From assembly GCA_964607965.1 (NCBI GenBank), contig CAZSMH010000009.1, forward strand, positions 1 to 39,055: a DNA stretch of 39,055 bases, written 5' to 3'. Below, in pieces: positions 32,823 through 39,055 of this stretch (position 1 is the stretch's first letter; the number at the start of each line of letters is the position of its first letter). A program made the position numbers and the translations under genes. This DNA is from SZUA-584 sp964607965 (lineage in GTDB: Bacteria; Bacillota; Clostridia; Christensenellales; SZUA-584). The notes under the pieces were generated by a model, which was not told where the DNA came from, searched no databases, and saw only the letters and a program-made list of their open reading frames with translations.

Positions 32823-33278
32823 GGGACTGTAAAGTAAAAAAGAAAGATTAGCAGGCTCAAACATATAAATGCTACGAAAAGAGCAAACTTTCAGCCCCAA
32901 GAGGTTAGTTTATGGACGAAAAAAAGAGTGGTAGCACTTTTTATCACCGCATCGGAAGTTAGAGTAATGCTCATAGTCGTGGTGGAGGAAAGAAGCTTTA
33001 CCGCATACAGGTCAACGAGGAAAGTTTTTCACTGATTGTAAACTGGGATGATCAGGTGAGAACTGATGAGAGCGATTACGGCAAAGGTACTTTTGAAAAC
33101 CAAAATTATCTTTACCGTAACGATAAAAGTTATGAGAATTGTTGCACTTTGGGCGACGAAACTGTTACAATTTCTGCATTGAGATTCTGTATCCTTTCGG
33201 TAGATATTAGTTTTCTAGCAGAAACATTGTATCAGAAAGGCTTACAGGGTCTCAATTTTCATTTAACTTTACAAAACG
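32823..33278 (-). mobile_element. Internally deleted, MITE-like copy of the 56-1376 IS (456 bp)
   Basis: Reading on the minus strand, the element matches the full IS from its left end (CGTTTTGTAAAGTTAAATG) to about copy-1 position 426, then jumps to about 1291 and continues to the right end. About 865 bp of transposase coding DNA is gone. In the first 117 bp I count five differences from copy 1, so the deletion derivative is not a fresh product of that copy. It is inverted relative to copy 1. Both ends are intact, so it could be mobilised in trans. It separates the L and M genes of the second Mo-hydroxylase. Confidence 0.93.
32908..33227 (-). pseudogene. Truncated transposase gene within the deleted IS
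   Basis: Covers only the zinc-ribbon part of the transposase at 107-1180. The ATG equivalent is at 33227-33225, followed by early stop codons, including TAA where copy 1 has a Tyr codon in the stretch reading KLYQF. The DDE domain is missing. Confidence 0.85.
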
Positions 33279-33286
33279 TTATGAGA
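33279..33286. repeat. 8-bp target-site duplication TTATGAGA, right copy
   Basis: Second copy of the octamer at 32815-32822. Removing the IS and one octamer gives large-subunit TGA, then 17 nt containing AGGAG, then the ATG of the FAD-subunit gene: an ordinary tight operon junction. Confidence 0.9.
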
Positions 33287-33301
33287 TACAAGGAGACAAT
33301 T

Positions 33302-34159
33302 ATGGGCTTTAAGTTTTTTCAGCCAAAAAAGCTTGAGGATGCTCTGCTTTATAAAAGAGATATGCCTAATTCTATACTAGTTGCCGGAGCTACAGATGTT
33401 ATTCCTCAAATGCGTAAAGAGAAAGTTAAACTCAATCACATAATAGACCTTTCTAAAATAGAATCACTTAAAATTATAGAATCAGATTGTAATCAAATTA
33501 ATGTAGGTGCATTAGTTACTTTTACCTCCTTAGAAGAGTCAACTCTCTTAAAGAAGTTTGTAAGAATAATTTGCAATGCAGCACATCACGTTGGTTCACC
33601 ACAGATACGCAACAGAGGAACAATCGGGGGGAACCTTTGTAACGCAAGTCCCTCGGCAGATATCGTTCCTCCTCTTGTTTGTCTTGACGCAGAAGTTTCA
33701 TTATTGTCGATTGACGCTTCTGACCGCGTTAATACAAGATTTATACCTGTCGAAAAGTTCATAACAGAATATCACAAAACGCAACTCACAGATACTGAAA
33801 TATTAACAGGCGTAAACTTTTCTGTCCCTCCAAAGAATGCTTTAAATGCTTTTAAGAAAATTGGGAGAAGAAACGCTGTAACAAAAGCCAGACTTAACGG
33901 TGCTTGTATTCTAAGTTTATATAACGACAAAATATTAAACGCACAAATCGCTTTAGGTTCAGTAACAGAAAAACCTCTGAGGCTTTATACAGCCGAAAAA
34001 TACCTGATGTCTAAAAAGCTCGATTATTATGCCCTTGCCTCAACTGGAGAAATTGCTTCGAAGACAGTATTTAACTTGTCAGGAAACCGTGGATCTAGCT
34101 CGTATAAAATTCCTGTGATAAAAGAGTTTATTATTGATCTTATTGAAAGCGCAACGTGA
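33302..34159 (+). CDS. Mo-hydroxylase FAD-binding (medium) subunit, second enzyme
   Basis: Electron-transfer subunit of 285 aa, CoxM/XdhB family. FAD motifs are VAGATDVIPQMR and RNRGTIGGNLCNASPSADIVPP; the C-terminal domain has ALGSVTEKPLRLYTAEKYL. The frame is open upstream to 33056, but that part lies inside the deleted IS and gives no homology. The ATG at 33302 follows AGGAG and begins at the family N-terminus (MGFKFFQPKKLEDAL). It is 12 bp before the iron-sulfur gene. Transcription from the aldolase promoter must now pass the 456-bp IS to reach it, so stoichiometry with the large subunit may be reduced. Confidence 0.93.
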   Translation: MGFKFFQPKKLEDALLYKRDMPNSILVAGATDVIPQMRKEKVKLNHIIDLSKIESLKIIESDCNQINVGALVTFTSLEESTLLKKFVRIICNAAHHVGSPQIRNRGTIGGNLCNASPSADIVPPLVCLDAEVSLLSIDASDRVNTRFIPVEKFITEYHKTQLTDTEILTGVNFSVPPKNALNAFKKIGRRNAVTKARLNGACILSLYNDKILNAQIALGSVTEKPLRLYTAEKYLMSKKLDYYALASTGEIASKTVFNLSGNRGSSSYKIPVIKEFIIDLIESAT

Positions 34160-34171
34160 AAGGGGTACTTA

Positions 34172-34645
34172 ATGGAAAAATTTCGAGTAGATTTTAATTT
34201 AAACGGTAAGGATGTGTGCATTGATGTTGACCCTAGTGCCACATTGCTTAGCCTTCTCCGCGAACTGTCTTTAACCGGAGCTAAGGATGGATGCGGCATT
34301 GGAGAGTGCGGAGCGTGCACTGTTTTGATGGACGGCATTGCCGTAAATTCTTGCCTTGTATTATCAGGCCAAATAAACGAAACGAGCATAGTAACAATCG
34401 AAGCTTTAGAACATGACGGTGAACTGGATAAATTGCAGCAGTCTTTTATTAAAAACCATGCTGTTCAATGTGGATTCTGCACACCCGGGATGCTTATGAG
34501 TGCTAAAGCTCTGCTTCTTAAAAATCAATATCCCACAGATGATGATATTAAAACAGCTCTTTCTGGTAATCTTTGCCGGTGTACAGGATACCAGAATATT
34601 ATTAAAGCTGTTAAGCAAGTAACGCTTAAAGGAAATGTTGAGTAG
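34172..34645 (+). CDS. Mo-hydroxylase [2Fe-2S] (small) subunit, second enzyme
   Basis: Iron-sulfur subunit of 157 aa, CoxS/XdhC family. Plant-type cluster ligands are C41, C46, C49 and C61; the second cluster uses C100, C103, C135 and C137 in QCGFCTPG and LCRCTGY. All eight are present. AAAGGGG precedes the ATG. It is the last gene of the aldolase-L-M-S operon; the order L-M-S differs from L-S-M in the first enzyme. The coding region ends 50-100 bp before IS3-type remnants. Confidence 0.95.
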   Translation: MEKFRVDFNLNGKDVCIDVDPSATLLSLLRELSLTGAKDGCGIGECGACTVLMDGIAVNSCLVLSGQINETSIVTIEALEHDGELDKLQQSFIKNHAVQCGFCTPGMLMSAKALLLKNQYPTDDDIKTALSGNLCRCTGYQNIIKAVKQVTLKGNVE

Positions 34646-34729
34646 ATATCTGCAAAGGGGTCAGAAAATTGCTAAAACATACTTTTTGGGCGAGCCAGTT
34701 AAAACGTCACTATCTTATCCGCCCACTCA

Positions 34730-35090
34730 ACCATTTTTAGGCAGTCTATCATTGTCGATATCGGGCAGACGGCCAAAGCTTTGGCGCACGAAAAATCCGA
34801 GCCAAGCTCATGGAACTGGTCATACCATCAGCGAGAGGCGCACACTCCGATTGATGAAGGAACTGGATATATCTCCGCAGACAAATTACCGATTGCCTAA
34901 TTCAGCCAATGACAGAGAATATAAGTACTATCCGAATAAACTAAAACGAGTGTTTTTTAACAGGGGCTCCTAATCTTGCCTGGGTCAGCGATATAACTTA
35001 TGTCCGAGTTGGATCTGAAGCATATTATCTCTGTGTAATCATTGAACTCTTCTCTCGAAAGGTATTATCATATTCGGGCATCAATACAAT
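34730..35090 (+). pseudogene. Broken IS3-family OrfB transposase fragment
   Basis: Pieces in different frames read RKIRAKLMEL, GHTISERRTLRLMKELDIS, KYYPNKLKR, then PNLAWVSDITYVRVG and YYLCVIIELFSRKVLSYSGI. This is the order of the IS150-type OrfB region from the HTH-like segment through the first catalytic Asp (SDITYV). At least two frameshifts are needed, and the second Asp and Glu are missing, so it is dead. Nothing else is recognisable between 34646 and 34729. Confidence 0.75.
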
Positions 35091-35145
35091 TTCACACTTT
35101 TATAACCTTAATGTGTTTTTTATTCTCAGATCGGATTAATTCAAT

Positions 35146-35346
35146 TTACATAAAATCATAAGCAATCTGTGCGTTTCGATAAAATATCTGTTCCAGCTCA
35201 TCTTCTGTAAAGCTGTTTCCGCAATAAATATAGTCAATCAGATGAGAATAACTTTCCCGGGTCAGAACAACTGGCACATCGCTCCCCCATATCAGTCTGT
35301 CAGATCCGACGATTCGGCAAGCTGCAGAAATATATTGAAGCGCGGC
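35146..35346 (-). pseudogene. C-terminal fragment of an amidohydrolase (TIM-barrel hydrolase)
   Basis: Minus-strand codons from 35346 to the stop at 35146 read 66 residues including RIVGSDRLIWGSDVPV and end in a helical segment (TEDELEQIFYRNAQIAYDFM). GxDRxxWGSDxP is the C-terminal signature of the amidohydrolase-2 family, where the Asp is a metal ligand. A TAG lies just upstream and the N-terminal 200-odd residues are absent, so it is a remnant truncated at the composition boundary. Confidence 0.7.
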
Positions 35347-35393
35347 CTATAGGGAAGCACCTGCATTTCTCAAATCCAAGGTGTTGCTCCTGA

Positions 35394-37046
35394 CTATTTG
35401 GGAAAAGTGACTTTGATCTTAGTTCCCTCGTCCGGTTTGCTTTCAAGTTCAATATGACCGTTGTGGTACTGTACGGCGTGCTTGACGATGGAGAGGCCCA
35501 GTCCCGTACCGCCGGAAGCTCGCGAATGGCTCTTGTCCACGCGGTAGAACCGCTCGAACACCCGGCTCTGGTACTCCGGGGGGATACCAATACCGGTATC
35601 CTTCACCGTGATGGAGACCGTGCGGTCATCCGACATGACGCTAATCTCTACACTGCCGCCTTCTTTGTTGTATTTGATGGCGTTGTCGCAGAGATTGTAG
35701 ACGATCTCATATAATAGCCGCCGCACGCCGTTCACTTCGGCGTTCTGTCCTTCCACGGCGAGAGTGACGCTCTTTTCCATCGCTGCGTCATGAAGGTTTT
35801 CGACCGTTTCCTGTGCGAGCTCCAGCATATCCACGGTTTCGCGCGGCATTGTGTCGCCCTCGTCAAGCTGAGATAAGCGGATAATATCGTCGATCAGCGC
35901 CACCATTTTCGCGGTCTCGGTACGGATATGCCCGATAAAACGCGGCTCGTCCTCCCGCTTTACCATGCCCTTTTCCAACAGCTCCGCACTGCCGATGATG
36001 CCCTGCAGCGGGGTCTTCAACTCGTGAGACACATTGGCGGTGAACTCTCTGCGATTTCGTTCCGCAGCCTCCTGCTCAGTAACATCAAAGGAGAGAATGG
36101 CAGTTCCAATCACTTCGCCGTCCGATTTTATGTTGCTCAACTCGAACTGAAAGACGCGCCCATTTCGCTCCATGCGAAGTTTGCCGGAACCGCTCTCTTT
36201 TGCCTGCCGTATGGCAGCGCTCATGTCAAGGCTACGATCTACCATCAGAAAATCATGGCCTATGCAGGAACTGTCCGCGCCAAAGAGCTTCTTCGCGGCG
36301 TGGTTAATACTAAGCACGGCTTCCTTTGCGTCCAACAGCACCAGCCCCTCCTTTATGCTGCCGGTGATCTGTGCGAACTCGTCGCGTTGGCGCTGCAGCA
36401 GCCGAAGCTGGTTCTTTATCTCCTGATGCTGGCGGTTGATCCTGCCTAAAAGCGGGGCAAGCTCCTCGTAAGCATCGTTTTCCAGGGGGTTTTCAAGATC
36501 AAGCCGGTTCAGCGGCTCGACGACACGCTTGGACATACGGCTTGCCAAAACGCCGGACAGAATAAGCGCAATCACAAGAACGATCAATATGGGCTGGAGC
36601 ATCCCCAGCGCCAGTACGCCCGCCGTGGCGCGGCTGACGGAAATACGCAGGACGCTGCCGTCGGATAGCCGCTTTGCGTGATACATCGTCTTTTGCAGGA
36701 GCGTTGACGAGTACCGTGAGCTTTCACCCTCGCCGCTGGATAGCGCATCCTGTATCTCGCTGCGGTCTAAATGATTTTCCATTGTTTGGGCATCCGCCTG
36801 CGTGTCATAGATCACCGTACCGTCGGGTGCGACCCAGGTGAGCCTGTAGTTGTCTGAGCTGAGCTTTTCAAGATAGCTTTCACCATCGTCCTCCACAGCC
36901 ACCGCCGCGATGTCAAGCTGATCTCTCATTTGATTTTCCTGCACGCTGCCAAAGTACTCGTACAGGCAGCCCATAATAATGACGAGACTCGCCAGCAGCA
37001 CAGCGCCGGCCACGAGAAGGATCGACTTGAAGATCTTTTTCGTCAT
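35394..37046 (-). CDS. phoR: Phosphate-regulon-type sensor histidine kinase PhoR
   Basis: Membrane sensor kinase of 550 aa. Membrane helices lie at about 8-28 and 146-168 with an extracytoplasmic domain between them. A HAMP segment and a PAS domain (about 225-325) follow. HisKA has H341 in NVSHELKTPLQG; the ATPase domain shows IVYNLCDNAIKYN, VKDTGIGIP and GTGLGLSIVKHAVQYH. The ATG at 37046 follows GGAGG and overlaps phoB by 4 bp. GC-rich codon use sets this gene and its upstream neighbours apart from the AT-rich island to the left. Senses phosphate status through PhoU and the Pst importer in the usual model. Confidence 0.93.
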   Translation of the reverse strand: MTKKIFKSILLVAGAVLLASLVIIMGCLYEYFGSVQENQMRDQLDIAAVAVEDDGESYLEKLSSDNYRLTWVAPDGTVIYDTQADAQTMENHLDRSEIQDALSSGEGESSRYSSTLLQKTMYHAKRLSDGSVLRISVSRATAGVLALGMLQPILIVLVIALILSGVLASRMSKRVVEPLNRLDLENPLENDAYEELAPLLGRINRQHQEIKNQLRLLQRQRDEFAQITGSIKEGLVLLDAKEAVLSINHAAKKLFGADSSCIGHDFLMVDRSLDMSAAIRQAKESGSGKLRMERNGRVFQFELSNIKSDGEVIGTAILSFDVTEQEAAERNRREFTANVSHELKTPLQGIIGSAELLEKGMVKREDEPRFIGHIRTETAKMVALIDDIIRLSQLDEGDTMPRETVDMLELAQETVENLHDAAMEKSVTLAVEGQNAEVNGVRRLLYEIVYNLCDNAIKYNKEGGSVEISVMSDDRTVSITVKDTGIGIPPEYQSRVFERFYRVDKSHSRASGGTGLGLSIVKHAVQYHNGHIELESKPDEGTKIKVTFPK

Positions 37047-37717
37047 TCCTTTACCTCCAGCCGGTAGCCGACGTTTCGCACCGTCTCTATCAGATCGCCG
37101 TAGGAGCCCAGCTTCTGGCGGAGCGTGCGGATGTGCATGTCCACCGTTCGGGTCTCGCCGCAGTAATCCATACCCCAGACCTCCTCCATAAGCTGGTCGC
37201 GGGTATAGGCCATGCCCGGATGGGACAGGAACAGTCGCAGCACCTCAAACTCCTTGTAGGTCAGTATCACGCGCTCGCCGTCCGCCGTTACGGTATGCTC
37301 GTCCAGATTGACGATCAGGCCGCCGGTTTTCAGCAGGTGCTCCACCTGCTTCGGCGCGCAGCGGCGCAGCACGGCCTTGACGCAGGAGACAAGCTCCATC
37401 ACGCCGAAGGGCTTGGTCAGGTAGTAGTCCGCGCCCAGGTCAAGCCCCTGTATCTTGTCGTATTCCGCGCCCTTGGCAGTAGCCATTACTACCGGGATAT
37501 CACAGAGTCTGGCGGACGCCTTCATGCGGCGCAGCAGCTCTATCCCGTCCACACCGGGCAGCATCACGTCGAGCACCACAAGCTCCGGCCGTTCTGCTTG
37601 CAGCGCCTCCCAGAAGGAGGTTCCGTCCTCGAAGCCCCTTGCCTCGAAGCCGGTGGATTGCAGGCTGTATACCTCTATATCGCGTATGCTGGCCTCGTCC
37701 TCTACGCACCAGATCAT
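37043..37717 (-). CDS. phoB: Phosphate-regulon-type response regulator PhoB
   Basis: OmpR/PhoB-class regulator of 224 aa. Receiver: acidic pair in CVEDEASI, D50 in LVVLDVMLPGVDG, K102 in YYLTKPFG. The C-terminal winged helix has LTYKEFEVLRLFLSHPGMAYTRDQLMEEVWG and TRTVDMHIRTLRQKLG. An ATG at 37723 is in frame but sits 1 nt from GGAGG; the ATG at 37717 is at a proper distance and is preferred. It lies 2 bp after phoU and overlaps phoR. Confidence 0.95.
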   Translation of the reverse strand: MIWCVEDEASIRDIEVYSLQSTGFEARGFEDGTSFWEALQAERPELVVLDVMLPGVDGIELLRRMKASARLCDIPVVMATAKGAEYDKIQGLDLGADYYLTKPFGVMELVSCVKAVLRRCAPKQVEHLLKTGGLIVNLDEHTVTADGERVILTYKEFEVLRLFLSHPGMAYTRDQLMEEVWGMDYCGETRTVDMHIRTLRQKLGSYGDLIETVRNVGYRLEVKE

Positions 37718-37719
37718 GC

Positions 37720-38364
37720 TCATTCCTCCTTATGCACTCCCGTTACCGAGAAAATGACCCATTCGGCGATGTTGACCGCGTGATCGCCAATCCGTTCAAA
37801 GTATTTTGCTATCATCAAAAGGTCGAGGGCGTATTCCCCGTCGGATGGTTCCTTGCCTATTTTCTTAATAAGCTTGATTTTCACCTGATCGAATAAGGCG
37901 TCTACTGTGTCGTCATCCGCGATGACCTTTTCCGCCAACATTATATCATGTTTTACGAAGGCATCCACGCTTTCCGTGACCATTTGTATGGTGGCTCGGG
38001 CCATCTCCCGCATGAGGTCGTCGTTTTCCGCGCTTCTGCCGTCCAGAAAGCAGACGATCTCCGCGATATCCTCGGCCTGGTCGCCGATGCGCTCCATGTC
38101 GGTTATCATCTTGAGGGCGGCGGAGATCTGCCGAAGATCCCTTGCCACCGGCTGCTGCTGCAAAAGCAGCTTCAGGCACATGGACTCAATATTATGTTCC
38201 TTTTGATCAATCTCCGCATCCAGCGGGGCTACCTTCTTTGCCAGCTCCTTATCTGCGGCGGTCAGCGCCTTGGAGCTGAGGGCAATGACCTCCTCGCAAA
38301 GCGCGCCCATCTCTATAAGCTCCTTGTTCAAAAGAGCGAGCTGCTCGTCAAAACGACTTCTCAT
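37720..38364 (-). CDS. phoU: Phosphate signalling protein PhoU
   Basis: Helical cytoplasmic protein of 214 aa with the two PhoU three-helix repeats. Metal-binding-type motifs are DQKEHNIE in the first half and DTVDALFDQ in the second; MITDMERIGDQAEDIAEIV and IAKYFERIGDHAVNIAEWV are the duplicated ExxGDxA(E/V)xIAE signatures. Its ATG shares one base with the pstB stop, and GGAGG is 8 nt upstream. Links the Pst importer to PhoR. Confidence 0.96.
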   Translation of the reverse strand: MRSRFDEQLALLNKELIEMGALCEEVIALSSKALTAADKELAKKVAPLDAEIDQKEHNIESMCLKLLLQQQPVARDLRQISAALKMITDMERIGDQAEDIAEIVCFLDGRSAENDDLMREMARATIQMVTESVDAFVKHDIMLAEKVIADDDTVDALFDQVKIKLIKKIGKEPSDGEYALDLLMIAKYFERIGDHAVNIAEWVIFSVTGVHKEE

Positions 38365-39055
38365 TATCCGAACCTCCCCGTAATGTAATCCTCTGTCCTC
38401 TTATCCACCGGTTGTGAGAACAGCTTTTCTGTCGCTCCGTACTCCACCAGCTCTCCCAGAAGGAAGAACGCCGTGTTATCCGAAATACGGACGGCCTGCT
38501 GCATATTGTGCGTGACGATGACGATGGTGTATTTATCCTTGAGCTGCAAAGCAAGCTCCTCAATTTTGGAGGTCGATATTGGGTCGAGGGCGCTGGTCGG
38601 CTCGTCCATGAGCAGCACGGCCGGTTCCACTGCAAGCGCGCGGGCGATGCACAGCCGCTGCTGCTGCCCACCGGAGAGACCCAGCGCGTTCTTTTTCAAT
38701 CTGTCCTTCACCTCGTCCCAAATCGCTGCGTCTCGCAGAGAGCGCTCCACGATGTCGTCCAGCTTCGCCTTGCCCTTTATGCCGTGGGTGCGGGGACCGT
38801 AGGCCACATTATCATAGATGCTCATGGGGAATGGGTTCGGTTTTTGAAACACCATGCCAATCTGTCGGCGCAGCTCGCTGACATCAGCAGATGAGTCGAA
38901 GATATCTGTCTCCCCGTACTTTACCGTGCCTGTGATCTTCACGCCCGGTATCAGGTCGTTCATGCGGTTGAGCGTTTTAAGAAATGTTGATTTGCCGCAG
39001 CCCGAGGGCCCGATCAATGCGGTGATGCTCTTTTCAGCAATGTCGATGCTGACAT
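38364..39055 (-). CDS. pstB: Phosphate importer ATPase PstB (5' end outside window)
   Basis: Partial ATPase gene; the frame runs off the window edge at 39055, so the N-terminus is missing. Visible: Walker A GPSGCGKSTFLKTLNRMNDL, the PstB block GMVFQKPNPFPMSIYDNVAYG, signature LSGGQQQRLCIARAL, Walker B VLLMDEPTSALDP, and the C-terminal FSQPVDKRTEDYITGRFG, diagnostic of PstB. Its stop overlaps phoU. The remaining pst genes should lie beyond the window. Confidence 0.96.
   Translation of the reverse strand, partial: VSIDIAEKSITALIGPSGCGKSTFLKTLNRMNDLIPGVKITGTVKYGETDIFDSSADVSELRRQIGMVFQKPNPFPMSIYDNVAYGPRTHGIKGKAKLDDIVERSLRDAAIWDEVKDRLKKNALGLSGGQQQRLCIARALAVEPAVLLMDEPTSALDPISTSKIEELALQLKDKYTIVIVTHNMQQAVRISDNTAFFLLGELVEYGATEKLFSQPVDKRTEDYITGRFG

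Noticed and set aside
33056..33301. N-terminal extension of the second FAD-subunit reading frame
   Set aside because: It translates the inverted IS remnant. The family N-terminus and the AGGAG site both point to the ATG at 33302.
35340..35395. Terminator after phoR
   Set aside because: Only an imperfect stem without a T-run is visible, not enough to call.
35300..35590. Open minus-strand frame overlapping phoR
   Set aside because: Shadow of phoR's C-terminus in another frame; the amidohydrolase tail is in a different frame from it.
1..39055. CRISPR arrays, tRNA or rRNA genes, phage genes
   Set aside because: No regularly spaced direct repeats, cloverleaf-like sequences or structural phage genes were found by eye on either strand.

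Overview
The window looks like a low-to-moderate GC anaerobic Firmicute (Clostridia type). It has strong GGAGG-type ribosome sites, YesM/YesN-type sensor-regulator pairs, lipoprotein solute-binding proteins and three-subunit molybdenum hydroxylases. No rRNA, tRNA or species-diagnostic gene is visible, so this is inference. It reads as an AT-rich catabolic island, about 1.5-34.6 kb, abutting a visibly GC-richer core segment from about 35.4 kb to the end (phosphate regulon). Transposon debris lies at both edges.

Layout. 56-1376: a complete IS with a zinc-ribbon DDE transposase (IS6/IS240-like). 1.5-4.0 kb: sensor kinase and AraC-type regulator. 4.1-4.5 kb: remnants of a GHKL kinase and an IS3 OrfA. 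20.9 down to 4.6 kb on the minus strand: about 17 tightly packed genes. In transcription order these are livKHMGF (branched-chain-type ABC importer), a tagatose/psicose-epimerase-like TIM barrel, a propeller-like protein, an MBL-fold hydrolase, Mo-hydroxylase L-S-M, a hydroxyacyl-CoA/gulonate-type dehydrogenase, a FecCD/FecE/FecB-type metal importer with MocA between its genes, and a THEP1-like NTPase. 21.2-24.0 kb: a second sensor/regulator pair, divergent from livK. 29.05 down to 24.04 kb: minus-strand operon of a shikimate/quinate-dehydrogenase-like protein, an Asp/Glu-racemase-fold protein, an enolase-superfamily dehydratase, an old-yellow-enzyme reductase and a KDG-type kinase. 29.1-29.8 kb: GntR/FCD regulator. 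29.9-34.6 kb plus strand: KDPG/KDPGal-type aldolase and a second Mo-hydroxylase (L-M-S). 34.7-35.35 kb: IS3 OrfB and amidohydrolase fragments. 35.4-39.06 kb minus: pstB-phoU-phoB-phoR.

How the genes may work together. The island couples import (Liv system), Mo-cofactor supply (Fec-type importer, MocA, NTPase), two different Mo-hydroxylases and sugar-acid enzymes (dehydratase, kinase, aldolase). An inferred theme is catabolism of a sugar-acid or polyol-acid substrate in which Mo-hydroxylases oxidise or hydroxylate an intermediate. The substrate cannot be read from sequence.

Two structural observations stand out. (1) A 456-bp internally deleted, inverted copy of the IS sits between the L and M genes of the second Mo-hydroxylase, with an 8-bp target duplication that retains the L stop codon. 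(2) Three near-identical operator-like sites surround gntR, in front of its gene, the aldolase gene and the dehydrogenase operon; two of them lie in a region with overlapping divergent promoters.
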